This document shows, piece after piece, positions 23,063-34,868 of a stretch of DNA of 64,000 nt. This DNA comes from Halichondria panicea (Eukaryota; Porifera; Demospongiae; Suberitida; Halichondriidae), in the NCBI RefSeq assembly GCF_963675165.1, contig NC_087384.1:6699682-6763681 (forward strand), read 5' to 3'. The notes under the pieces were generated by a model. The model was given only the letters and a program-made list of their open reading frames with translations, did no database searches and was not told the origin of the DNA. Made by a program: the position numbers and the translations under genes. How positions within the stretch are numbered: the stretch's first letter is position 1; each line of letters starts with the position of its first letter.

Positions 23063-25716
23063 ATGGCTACAAGATATAGCCAGCTCAATATTGATATTGA
23101 TACTCTGAAGCAGAAGACTGGGGTAACAGACACCCAGCTAGACCAAAGAATTGAGCAGGAACAATTGTGGAGCCTGGCTGGTTTACTTGGCAGCTATAAA
23201 AAGTTTGTTAGAAGCTCAGGGTTTGATCTCAATAATGCTGATATAGAGGATCTGAAGGAATGTGCCTCCAAGCATGGCAATCAACAAGCCATGTATGAAG
23301 CTTTAATGAAATGGGGAAAATTCATTCGTGACTTCACTTATCGGTCGTTGTTGGAGATTTTGATTGGTCTTCGTGAAGGAGCTTTGGCTGACCAAGTGTG
23401 TAGGACTTGTGAGTTACTTTATAAATAGCTACAATCTGTGTTTTCATCATTTCTTGTGCTCCAGTCATCCAGACACAAGCCAGTGAGCCAAATAAAGAAG
23501 ACGCTGTGTCCTTGTCACCTGCACCAGGTTAATAGCTCAGTATAGTATGTATTCAAGTAATTTTCCTTGTACCATAGATAGAAAATCACTTCTGACAGTG
23601 CCACCAATTCATGACGTACTTCAACCGAATTTGGGGACAGGTAATCTTTTAACGTAGTTGTGATGTGGTAACGTACATACATTTCATTAGGCACTACAAC
23701 TGCTGACCACATAGACAAATTTGAGACGAGGTTTATAGATCTACGAAAGATGGCTCTCAAAGAAATAACTGAGAAACGAATACCTGTGACTGAGTTCCGC
23801 CAAACACTCATGATAATGCCAAGCTCCATCAAAAATGAAAACAAAGATTTTATCAAATCAAACTATTCCTTGTTTAAAGAAGCTAAATCGATTGAAAGCA
23901 TATTTTTGGAGATCAATTTCTACCTAAGCTTTATTGATTTCAGCCTTCTTGAGCATATCATAGAGCAATTTGGCACTTGACCATCTTCCAAGAAATTCTG
24001 ATGCTCCTGCTGGTTACTGTCGTTTAACATTGAAATTAGATTTTGATGTTCACACTGCAACTCTTGAAGATGTAGACACATACAGGAAACGTTTCGCTAG
24101 TGAATTCTTGCTCTCCCAGCTAGCCCTTTCTTTGTTTGACCTCCAGGAGAGCTCACTACTGGTTACATGGATAGTGCCTGCTGCTGTAGGAGCAATGATC
24201 AGTGACCAAGTGCACAAGACAACAGCTTCCTTCTTTTTAAGCAACGGTATTCTCAAGCTATCACTTGAAGGAGAATGTCTCTACCCAATGGTAAAGGTAT
24301 GTGTTTAATTCTGCTCCTTAATTCAATGATTGTTTTCCTCTATACAGGTTACATGTAGTCAATCAGATACAAGGGAATCTAGTAGTCCTGCGATTGAAGC
24401 TGGAGCTGGTTTTACCCCTCTTGTACCACATCAAAATGAAATGAAAGGAATAATCGACCTCGGACCTAATCATCGTGGACTGGCTATTGTTGTACCATAT
24501 TTTGATTCGTTATTGAACATAACGAACATTCTCAGGGAGACTTTGAGATTTACTGTTTACGAGCCTCAAGATAAAACATCACTAAAGTCATACATGCAAG
24601 CTGTAGATCTGGAGCTGAAACACCATCCCATAATAGTGGTGGTATCTGGACATGGGGGGAGGGGTAATCTTCTACGCACTGATATTGGTGTCATCGACAT
24701 CAAGGAAGATATTATGGCACCACTATTCCCTCCTATTGCCACACACCTTGCTGACAACCCAAAGATATTCCTGTTTATTGGCTCTTCTGAATGCCTTTCC
24801 TTTGTCGAAGTTGATACAATCTGGGACAACTGCATTTTTTGTTTTATTACATGTAATGATGAGATACGGATGACAGACATCGTACATGAAGAACTGGTAT
24901 CCCCTTCTATGTCCGTACAAGAGATCTTCACTTCAATTAGCGACATCCTTCAACCCGCTGCTACAATAACTGTGATCAACCATCTCAAGGAGCCAGTTTA
25001 CTTATATCCTGATGGATCTGACAGATTAGCCTATTTTGATTTATCCTCATTTGTCTCACTCCCACCACTCCATCGAAGGCTACTACAAGGTATAGTCAGG
25101 GTTCTATCTAGTGGGGGGGGGGGCCGGGGGGAAGCTTCCCCCCCAAACTATCCATTTTCCCCCCAAACCTTCCAGCTTCCCCCCCAAACCTTCCAGCTTC
25201 CCCCCCAAACCTTCCAGCTTCCCCCCCAAACCTTCCAGCTTCCCCCCCAAACCTTCCAGCTTCCCCCCTGGTACCTTCTTGCACTTACACTGTACTAATA
25301 CCATAGATACTATATTCCTATAGTATCTATGGGTATTATACTGCACTATACTATAATAGAATAATGCTTTAATAATTATACACATCTGTGAACCTCTATT
25401 TGTGCACCTCAAATTTTTAAGTAAAAGACCTTATTTGGTTCAAATTGCGTCTCTGGCCATCTAGAATAAAAAATTTTCCAGGGGAGGACCCCTGGACCCC
25501 CCTTTCAGCCTATGGCTCGTGCTTTGCACTCGCCGTAGGCTTCCCCCCACAAAATATTCCCCCCCCCAAAATATTTCTTCTAGATAGAACCCTGATATAA
25601 TAGTCATAATTATGTCTATAATGTATTCACACACTTCACTCCCCACATTAGAATCATCCGAGGAGTCCGATAGTGAATCACATCTAATCAATCGACGTTA
25701 CTGGTCTGGAGCCTGA
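23063..25716 (+). pseudogene. Array unit 4: His-bearing copy, 80-bp deletion, element in last intron
   Basis: Exons 23063-23408, 23465-23527, 23578-23640, 23691-24295, 24348-25089, 25652-25716. The middle exon lacks about 80 bp after EQFG (near 23974), shifting frame. The caspase exon is open and keeps a histidine (codon 24651-24653) in SGHGGRG, while the Cys-loop reads IGSSECLSF. Its distal end differs from most units (SDRLAYFDLSSFVSLPP). The last intron carries a terminal-inverted-repeat element (25097-25594). The tail exon has a deletion (HLLEQSIDV reduced to HLINRR) and stops early at 25714-25716. Unit 9 is the near-identical partner. Confidence 0.8.
25097..25594. mobile_element. Terminal-inverted-repeat element with C-rich minisatellite (unit 4)
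   Basis: It is bounded by CAGGGTTCTATCTAG and its exact reverse complement CTAGATAGAACCCTG. Inside, near the left end, are a G-tract and a 20-bp minisatellite (CTTCCCCCCAAACCTTCCAG, about five copies); near the right end a C-rich stretch (TTCCCCCCACAAAATATTCC). It has no transposase, so it is a non-autonomous element. It is inserted in the intron between the caspase-like and tail exons; the empty site is seen in the other units (GTATAGTCACATGTC). The same insertion is present in unit 9 with fewer minisatellite copies. Confidence 0.75.
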
Positions 25717-25901
25717 TACTGAACGTCTACAGGTACAACCAATCAAGAAAGCTGATACTGAGCTATTGCTAAATTCTTCAACATCAAAGTGCATTATAAT
25801 TTAATTACTATCCGTATAATTGCAAAACTTAATTTTATGACAACAGCACATGAAATCAAACGATCATAATTATGACAAAATGAGTAATGAAACAGAGCTA
25901 G

Positions 25902-26030
25902 CTACTCAACGCTAGGTTTAGGGTGTGTTGGTCTGTCAGTGAGTAGTATGCCCCGTGTGAACACTAGACTGAGAGCTGCCACCGCCACTGCTGCCAGGTA
26001 CATGTGGTGGGCCGCCACTCCCTTGTCAGA
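25902..26030 (-). pseudogene. Antisense TMEM248-type terminal exon, copy before unit 5
   Basis: Open, with an intact acceptor. It reads SDKGVAAHH at the start and has an FTRGILL variant (Leu to Arg) inside the hydrophobic helix, which would weaken a membrane anchor. The copy before unit 10 shares both. Confidence 0.8.
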
Positions 26031-26159
26031 CTGTGTGTGGAGGTGTGTGTGTGCATCTTTGTACATGCTACAATGAATAAAATTATTTATAACAATTATA
26101 TTTCCACAGGAATGCATGCGGTGGTGTAAAATAAGGGGTGGGTCTTGTAAGTCTACAAG

Positions 26160-28570
26160 ATGGCTACAAGATATAGCCAGCTCAATATTGATATTCATAC
26201 TCTGAAGCAGAAGACTGGGGTAACAGACACCCAGCTAGACCAAAGAATTGAGCAGGAACAATTGATCAGCTTAGCCAGTTTACTTGGCAGCTATGAAAAG
26301 TTTGTCCCAGGATTTAATCTCAATAATTCTGATACAGCGGATCTGAAGGATTGTGCCTTTAGGAGTGGCTATCGACAGGCTATGTATGAAGCTTTGAAGA
26401 AATGGGACAACAAAATCCTTGACTTCACTTATCGGTCGTTGTTGGAAATTTTGATTAGTCTTTGTGAAGGAGCTTTGGCTGACCAAGTGTGTAGGACTTG
26501 TGAGTTACTTTATAAATAGCTAATCTGTGTTTTCATCATTTCTTGTGCTTCAGTCATCCAGACACAAACCAGTGAGCTGAATAAAGAAGACGCTGTGTCC
26601 TTGTCACCTGCACCAGGTTAGTAGCTCTTATTATCCAGCACTTTATATTTATATTTCCGATACTATAGGTCGATCACCTCTGACAGAGCCACCAATTCTT
26701 GATCCAATTGAACCAAATTTGTTGGCAACAGGTAATCTTTTAACGTACATGTAGTTTTGACATGATAAGTCATGTCCATTTCATTTTATTAGGCACTGCA
26801 ACTGCTGACTGCATACAACAATTTGAGACGAGATTTATGGTTCTACAAAAGATAGCTCTTAAAGAAATAACTGAGAAGCGAATACCTGTGACTGAGTTCC
26901 GCCAAGCACTCATGATAATGCCAAGCTCCATCAAAAGTGAACACAAAGTTTTTATCTTATCAAAACATTCCTTGTTTGAAAAAGCAGAATCGATCGAAAG
27001 CATATGTGTGCATCTCAGTTTCCTACCTAAGCTTTATTGATTTCAGCCTTCTTGAGCATATCATAGAGCAATTTTGTAGTGATAGTCTGAAACGAGACAT
27101 GAGCAGCTATGCAAAAGACATGAGACAGTTCAGAATGAACACCCCCGTTAGCGAAGCACTTGACCATCTACCGAGAAATTCAGATCCTCCTGCTGGTTAC
27201 TCTCGTCTAAAAGCGAAATTAGATTTTGATGTTAAAACTGCAACTCTTGAAGATGTAGACACGTACAGGAAACGTTTTGCTAGTGATTTCGCACTCTCCC
27301 AGCTAGCTCTTTCTTTGTTTGACCTCCAGGAGAGCTCACTACTGGTTACATGGCTAGTCCCTGCTGCTGTAGGAGCAGTGATCAGTGACCAAGTGCAGAA
27401 GAAAAGTTCTTCTTTCTTTTTAAGCAACAATATTCTCAAGCTCTCACTTGAAGGAGAATGTCTCTACCCTTTCATGCCGATGGTAAAGGTAAGTGTTTAA
27501 TTCTGCCCCTAATCCGATGAATTTTGTCTCTACAGGTTAGTCAGTCAGGTACAGAGGGATCTGGAGGTGCTATGATTGAAGCTGGAGCTTCGATCACTTG
27601 TAAACCACATCAAAGGATAGCGGAGCGAATCAACCTCAAACCTAATCATCATGGACTGGCTATTGTTGTACCATTCCGTTCGTTGTTGGACCTAAGGGCT
27701 GTGCTCGCATGGAAATTGAGATTTGCTGTTTACGAGCCTCAAGATGAACCATCCCTAACGTCATCCATGCAAGCTGTAGATCTGGAGCTGAAACACCATC
27801 CCATAATAGTGGTGGTATCTGGACTTAGAGAGGGTAATCATTTATACACTGATATTGGTGACTTCGACATCAAGGAAGATATTATGGCACCACTATTCCC
27901 TCCTATTGCCACACACCTTGCTGACAAACCAAAGATATTCCTATTTGTTGTCAATTCCAACTCCTCTGAACGCCATGCTCCTCTGCATTTCGTTGAAGCA
28001 ATCTGGGAAAACTACATTATTGGTTATATTGGATGTGATTATCTGCGGAGGGCGGGAGACATCGTAGAGAAATCTCCTTCTATGTCCGTGCAAAACATCT
28101 TCACTTCAATTAGCCACAAGCTTCAATCCCTCCATGATGTGCTGAGGGTGGCAGACATCGTAGAGGACGAACTGGCACACCCTTCTATGTCCGTGCAAGA
28201 GATCTTCACTTCAATTAGCGACAAACTTCCACCCCATGCTACCATGACTGTAATCGACCGTCTCAAGGAGCCAGTTTACTTGCATCCTTGTGGATCTGAG
28301 TTAATGGAAACTCACAGCAGAACACAAGGTATAGTCGACTACATGTCTATAATGTATTCACACACTTCACGTCATGCCTCACTCCCCACATTAGAATCAA
28401 CCGAGGAGTCCGGTTTTCTGTCACGTGTACGTCAACTATCAATCGCTGCCAAGGAGCCTGATACTGAATCACATCTACTGGAACAACCAATCAAGAAGCT
28501 CGAAACTGAACTCTCACCAAAGCAATCGAAGGGAGTCCCCAAACAAGCTGAGTCGAGTGATGAACTCTAA
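26160..28570 (+). pseudogene. Array unit 5: single-base frameshift in middle exon
   Basis: Exons 26160-26499, 26554-26616, 26669-26731, 26793-27488, 27536-28328, 28395-28570. Everything is open except for one extra C near 27022 (TTTCCTACC, where unit 10 has TTTCTACC) that shifts the middle exon; all other exons are phase-consistent. A single-base difference could be a sequencing or assembly error. The caspase exon has an SGLREGN loop and a VVNSNSSER loop, so neither catalytic residue, and a duplicated segment (DIVEKSPSMSVQ, then DIVEDELAHPSMSVQ) shared with units 7 and 10. Confidence 0.8.
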
Positions 28571-29070
28571 AAGACTAATTAATAGTGCTCACCTCATACA
28601 AGTATGAGTCTTTATATTGTTTGTACACATTAATTTGTATTTAATATTGCAATTATTATTATGCCTCGAGGCGTAGATCTTTTTCTTGAGGGCGTGGTAA
28701 GCCACATAACACTCCTCACATACAATAGATAACAATATGCATGTACAAAGAGTCTTTTCTTCTGTTATATGATATAGTTACACTGAACCCAACATCTTAA
28801 TTGGCAGAACCAATTTTCAATCCTCACAAAACACTACAATAATAATAATAGATATTTTTAATAGGTGCATGTAAACAAGTTTTTTCTTCTCGTGAGTTTA
28901 TATAGATAAGCTAACTTCAATGTGAAATTCATTATAGAAACTTATTCCCTCTACTATAGCACTCTAGAGCGAAAGCATAACATGGCGAGAGGCATTAGCA
29001 CAGTGCAGCTTGCAACACTCGTTATAGACAGCAGCAGACAGTGACAAAATGACTAATGAAACAGAGCTAG
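28571..29070. repeat. Long inter-unit spacer, copy 2
   Basis: Near-identical to the block after unit 1, including the GCCTCGAGGC palindrome and the CATGGCGAGAGGCATTAGC segment. No gene is seen. Confidence 0.7.
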
Positions 29071-29203
29071 CTACTCAACGTTTGGTTTAGAGTGTGTTGG
29101 TCTGCCAGTGAGTAGTAGATATGCCCAGTGTGAACACTAGACTGAGAGCTGCCACCGCCACTGCTGCCAGGTACATGTGGTGGGCCGCCACTGTCTTGTC
29201 AGG
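29071..29203 (-). pseudogene. Antisense TMEM248-type terminal exon, copy before unit 6, acceptor lost
   Basis: The body is recognisable (MYLAAVAV and onward), but the plus-strand TCTGTGTGTGG is deleted, removing the CACACACAG acceptor. The tail also has a TTTGG variant and a 3-bp insertion (TAGATATGCC). Confidence 0.75.
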
Positions 29204-29339
29204 AGGTGTGTGTGCATCTTTGTACTACTTCATTGCTTCACTAATTTGTTTCCAATGAATAACATTATTTATAACAATATTTCCACAGGAATGCATGGGG
29301 AGGTGCAAAATAAGGGGTGGGTCTTGTAGAGTCTACAAG

Positions 29340-31604
29340 ATGGCTACAAGATATAGCCAGCTCAATATTGATATTGATACTCTGAAGCAGAAGACTGGGG
29401 TAACAGACACCCAGCTAGACCAAAGAATTGAGCAGGAACAATTGATGAGCTTAGCCAGTTTACTTGGCAGTTATGAAAAGTTTGTCCCAGGATTTAATCT
29501 CAATAATTCTGATACAGCGGATCTGAAGGATTGTGCCTTTAGGAATGGCTATCGACAGGCCATGTATGAAGCTCTGAAGAAATGGGAAAACATAATCCTT
29601 GACTTTACTTATCGGTCGTTGTTGGAGATTTTTATTAGTCTTCGTGAAGGAGCTTTGGCTGACCAAGTGTGTAGGACTTGTGAGTTACTTTATAAATAGC
29701 TATATCTGTGTTTTCATCATTTCTTGTGCTCCAGTCATCCAGACACAAACCAGTGAGCTGAATAAAGAAGACGCTGTGTCCTTGTCACCTGCACCAGGTT
29801 AGTAGCTCAGATGGAGTTATCAAGCTGGTTATTAATTTTGTCTCTCGTACTATAGGTCGGACACGGCCACCGATTCGTGACACAGTGAAACCAAATCCCT
29901 TGGTGACAGGTAGGCGACAGGTAATTGTTTACATTCACAAACATGCTATGTTGTATTAGGCACTAGAACTGCTGACCGAATAAAAAGATTTGAGACGCAG
30001 TTTATTAATCTACGAAAGAGAGCTCTCAAAGAGTAACTGAGAATGGAGTAACTGTGACTGAGTTTCGCCAAACACTCATGACGTTACCAAGCCCTATCAC
30101 AAGTGAAAACGAAGATTTCATCAAATCAAAATATCCTTTGTTTGAAGACGCTAAATCGGTCGAAAGCATCTTTGTGCATCTCAATTTCTACTTGAGCTTT
30201 ATCGATTTCAGCCTTCTTGAGCATATCATAGAGCAATTTGGTAGTGATAGTCTGAAACGAGACATGAGCAGCTATGCAGAAGACATGGGACACTTCAGAA
30301 TGAACACCCCCGTTAGCGAAGCACTTGACCATCTACCGAGAAATTCAGATCCTCCTGCTGGTTACTCTCGTCTAAAAGCGAAATTAAATTTTGATGTTAA
30401 AACTGCAACTCTTGAAGATGTAGACACGTACAGGAAACGTTTTGCTAGTGATTTCTTGCTCTCCCAGCTAGCCCTTTCTTTGTTTGAGCTCCAGGAGAGC
30501 TCACTACTGGTTACATGGCTAGTTCCTGCTGCTGTAGGAGCAATGATCAGTGATCAAGTGCAGAAGAAAAGTTCTTCTTTCTTTTTAAGCAACAATATTC
30601 TCAAGCTATCACTCGAAGGAGAATGTCTCTACCCTTTCATGCCGATGGTAAAGGTAAGTGTTTAATTCTGCCCCTAATCCGATGAATTTTGTCTCTACAG
30701 GTTAGTCAGTCAGGTACAGAGGGATCTGGTGGTGCTACGATTGAAGCTGGAGCTTCGATCACTCGTAAACCACATCAAAGGATAGCGGAGCGAATTAACC
30801 TCAAACCTAATCATCGTGGACTGGCTATTGTTGTACCATGCCGTTCGTTGTTGTACCTAACGGACGTGCTCAAGAGGGCATGGAGATTTGATATTTACGA
30901 GCCTCAAGATAAACCATCCCTAAAGTCATACATGCAAGCTGTAGATCTGGAGCTGAAACACCATCCCATAATAGTGGTGGTATCTGGAATCAGAAGGGAT
31001 AATCTTCTACTCACTGATATTGGTGACATCAACATCAAGGAAGATATTATGGCACCACTATTCCCTCCTATTGCCACACACCTTGCTGACAACCCAAAGA
31101 TATTCCTATTTGTTGTCAGATCCTACTCTTTTGAACACCGTGCTCTACATTTCGTTGAACCAATCTGGGAAAACTGCATTGTTGGTTATATTGCATGTGA
31201 TAATCTCAATGATGTGCTGTGGGTGCCAGACATCTTACGGGACGAACTGGCACACCTTTATATGTCCGTGCAAGAGATCTTCACTTCAATTAGTGAACAG
31301 TTTCCACCCTATGCTACCATGACTGTGATCGATCGTCTCAAGGAGCCAGTCTACTTGCATCCTCGTGGACCTGAGCTAATCATCGGATCACAAGGTATAG
31401 TCACATGTCTATAATGATTCACACACTTCACGTCATGCCTCACTCCCCACATTAGAATCATCCGGGGAGTCCAGTTGTCTATCACATTCAAGTGGACTAT
31501 CAGTCGCTGAACAATCGCATCTACTGGAACAACCAACCAAGAAGCTCAAGACTGAAGTATCACCTGAGTCGAGTGAGAAACTCCAAATTGATGAAGACTT
31601 ATAG
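29340..31604 (+). pseudogene. Array unit 6: frameshift at start of middle exon
   Basis: Exons 29340-29679, 29735-29797, 29856-29909, 29960-30653, 30701-31394, 31456-31604. The only break is a lost G near 30033 (CTCAAAGAGTAAC, where unit 8 has CTCAAAGAGGTAAC), creating an immediate TAA at 30034-30036. The caspase exon is open with loops SGIRRDN and VVRSYSFEH, so no catalytic His or Cys. The tail is the SPESSEKLQIDEDL type. The Death-fold exon is of the shorter EKFVPGFNLNN subtype shared with units 5, 10 and 15. Confidence 0.8.
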
Positions 31605-31754
31605 TGCTCACCTTATTATTATATACAACGCACCTGTATAATCATGTGTAATTCTGTTCGAGCAAATTCTTTATATTTTTTGTACAAATTGCAAGTAATT
31701 ATTGACAACAGCACATGAGATCAAATGACAAAATGACTAATGAAACAGAGCTAG

Positions 31755-31883
31755 CTACTCAACGCTAGGTTTAGGGTCTGTTGGTCTGTCAGTGAGTAGT
31801 ATGCCCAGTGTGAACACTAAACTGAGAGCTGCCACTGCCACTGCTGCCAGGTAGATGTGGTGGGCCGCCACTGTCCTGTCAGT
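31755..31883 (-). pseudogene. Antisense TMEM248-type terminal exon, copy before unit 7
   Basis: Open, with an intact acceptor. Plus-strand GGTAGATGTGG (versus GGTACATGTGG) changes the methionine-tyrosine pair to isoleucine-tyrosine-like sequence; the copy before unit 9 has the same change. Confidence 0.78.
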
Positions 31884-32024
31884 CTGTGTGTGGAGCAGGA
31901 GGTGTGTGTGTGCATCTTTGTAAAGCTAATTTGTTTCCAATGAATAAAATTATTTATAACAATATTTCCACAGGAATGCATGTGGAGGTGCAAAATAAGG
32001 GGTGGGTCTTGTAGAGTCTACAAG

Positions 32025-34428
32025 ATGGCTACAAGATATAGCCAGCTCAATATTGATATTGATACTCTGAAGCAGAAGACTGGGGTAACAGACACCCAGC
32101 TAGACCAAACAATTGAGCAGAAACAATTGTGGAGCCTGTCTGGTGTACTTGGCAGCTATAAAAAGTTTGTTAGAAGCTCAGGATTTGATCTCAATAATGC
32201 TGATGTAGAGGATCTGAAGGAATGTGCCTCCAAGCATGGCAATCAACAAGCCATGTATGAAGCTTTAATGAAATGGGGAAAATTCATCCGTGACTTCACT
32301 TATCGGTCGTTGTTGGAGATTTTGATTGGTCTTCGTGAAGGAGCTTTGGCTGACCAAGTGTGTAGGACTTGTGAGTTACTTTATAAATAGCTACAATCTG
32401 TGTTTTCATCATTTCTTGTGCTCCAGTCATCCAGACACAAACCAGTGAGCTAAATAAAGAAGACGCTGTGTCCTTGTCACCTGCTCCAGGTTAGCAGATC
32501 AGTATGGAGTTAATATCAAGCTCATAGATATTGTTTCCGATACTATAGGTCGATCACCTCTGACAGAGTCACCAATTTGTGACCTAGTTGAACCAAATTC
32601 CGTGGCGACAGGTAATCTTTTAACGTAGTTTTGATATGGTAATCATGTACATTTCATTTTTGTTAGGCACTACAACTGCTGACTGCATACATGAATTTGA
32701 GACGAGGTTTATGGATCTACAAACGAAAACTCTTGGTGAGATTGATGAGAAACGAATAACTGTAACTCAGTTCCGCCGAACGCTCATGATAATGCCAAGC
32801 TCTATCAAAAGTGAAAACAAAGATTTTATCTTATCAAAACATTCCTTGTTTCAAAAAGCAGAGTCTATCGAAGACATCTTTGTTCATCTCAATTTCTACT
32901 TGAGCTTTATTGATTTCAGCCTTCTTGAGCATATCATAGAGCAATTTGGTAGTGATAGTCTGAAACGAGAAATGAGCAGCTATGCAGAAGACATGAGACA
33001 GTTCAGAATGAAAACCCCCGTTAGCGAAGTACTTGGCCATCTTCCGAGAAATTCAGATACTCCTGCTGGTTACTCTCGTCTAACAGTGAAATCAAATTTT
33101 GATGTTCAGGCTGCAACTCTTGAAGACGTAGACACATACAGGAAACGTTTCGCTAGTGATTTCTCACTCTCCCAGCTAGCCCTTTCTTTGTTTGATCTCC
33201 AGGAGAGCTCACTACTGGTTACATGGCTAGTGCCTGCTGCTGTAGGAGCAATGATCAGTGATCAAGTGCAGAAGAAAACAACTTCTTTCTTTTTAAGCAA
33301 CAATATTCTCAGTCTATCACTTGAAGGAAAATGTCTCTACCCTTTCATGCCGATGGTAAAGGTAAGTGTTTAATTCTGCCCCAAATCCCAATGAATTTTG
33401 TCTCTACAGGTTAGTCAGTCAGGTACAGAGGGATCTGGTGGTGCTATGATTGAAGCTGGAGCTTCGATCACTCGTAAACCACATCAAAGGATAGCGGAGC
33501 GAATCAACCTCAAACCTAATCATCATGGACTGGCTATTGTTGTAACAAACCATTCGTTGTTGGACCTAACGGACGTGCTCACGAGGAAATTGAGATTTGA
33601 TATTTACGAGCCTCGAGATAAACTCTCCCTAAAGTCATACATACAAGCTGTAGATCTGGAGCTGAAACACCATCCCATATTAGTGGTGGTACCTGGAGAT
33701 GGATTGTGGGGTAATCATCTATCCACTGAATGTGGCTTCATCGACATCAAGGAAGATATTATGGCACCACTATTCCCTCCTATTGCCACACACCTTGCTG
33801 ACAACCCAAAGATATTCCTATTTGCTGCCTCAAATTCTGAACGCCATGCTCTACATTTCGTTGAAGCAATCTGGGAAAACTACATTGTTGGTTATATTGC
33901 ATGTGGTGATATCCATGATATGCAAAGGGTGGGAGATATCGTAGAGGACGAATTCTCATCTCATTCTAGGGTTAGGGTGCAAAACATCTTCACTTCAATT
34001 AGCCACAAGCTTCAACCCCTCCATGATGTGCTGAGGGTGGCAGACATCGTACGGGACGAACTAGCACACCCTTCTATGTCTGTGCAAGAGATTTTCACTT
34101 CAATTAGTGACCAGCTTCCATCCACTGTTACCATGACCGTGGTCGACTGTCTCAAGGAGCCAGTCTACTTGCATCCTCGTGGATCTGAACTAATGGAAAC
34201 TCACAGCAGATCACAAGGTATAGTCACATGTCTATAATGTATCCACACACTTCACATCATGCCTCACTCCCAACATTAGAATCATCTGAGGAGTCCGATA
34301 CTCTATCACGTTTAGGTGGACTATCAACCGCTGAACAATCGCATCTACTGGAACAACCAACTAAGAAGCTCAAGACTGAAGTATCACCTGAGTCGAGTGA
34401 GAAACTCCAAATTGATGAAGACTTATAG
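32025..34428 (+). CDS. Array unit 7: Death-domain/pseudocaspase protein, intact, 707 aa
   Basis: Exons 32025-32370, 32427-32489, 32549-32611, 32667-33361, 33410-34217 and 34280-34428 (2124 nt, phases consistent). Residues 5-112: six-helix Death fold ending TYRSLLEILIGLREGALADQVCR. Residues 116-157: two 21-residue linkers. Residues 158-388: helical module (FLLEHIIEQFGSDSLKR region) running into the LFDLQESSLLVTWLVPAA segment. Residues 389-658: caspase-like domain (HHGLAIVV, KHHPILVVV, NPKIFLF, GYIACGD, LKEPVYL strands). The His-loop reads PGDGLWG and the Cys-loop AASNSER, so it is predicted catalytically dead. A duplicated DIV...SVQ(N/E)IFTSIS segment lengthens the p10-like part. Residues 659-708: acidic/basic tail. 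MATRYSQ is taken as the start because the upstream in-frame ATG is not conserved in units 2 and 13. Function inferred: adaptor, decoy or inhibitor in death-fold signalling. Confidence 0.82.
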
Positions 34429-34584
34429 TGTTCACCTTATTATTATATACAACGTACCTGTATAATCATGTGTAATTCTGTTTGAGCAAATTCTTTATAT
34501 TTTTTTTACAAATTGCAAGTAATTATTGACAACAGCACATGAGATCAAAAGACAGTGATGAAATGACTAATGAAACAGAGCTAG

Positions 34585-34723
34585 CTACTCAACGCCGCGG
34601 CTAGGTTTAGGTTGTGTTGGTCTGTCAGTGAGTAGTATATATGCTCAGTGTGAACACTAGACTGAGAGTTGCCACTGCCACTGCTGCCAGGTACATGTGG
34701 TGGGCCGCCACTCCCTTGTCAGT
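34585..34723 (-). pseudogene. Antisense TMEM248-type terminal exon, copy before unit 8
   Basis: The acceptor is intact and the helix is open. A small GC-rich insertion (CGCGGC) lies in the C-terminal tail and a 3-bp insertion lies near the end of the helix. Confidence 0.75.
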
Positions 34724-34868
34724 CTGTGTGTGGAGGTGTGTGTGTGTGTGTGTGTGCATCTTTGTAAAGCTAATTTGTTTCCAATGAATAAAATTATTTA
34801 TAACAATATTTCCACAGGAATGCATGCGGAGGTGCAAAATAAGGGGGTGGGTCTTGTAGAGTCTACAA

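Noticed and set aside
25097-25594. Coding Pro-rich repeat (QTFQLPP) as the C-terminus of unit 4
   Set aside because: It is readthrough of a minisatellite inside an inserted element beyond a consensus donor at 25090; unit 9's copy number differs.
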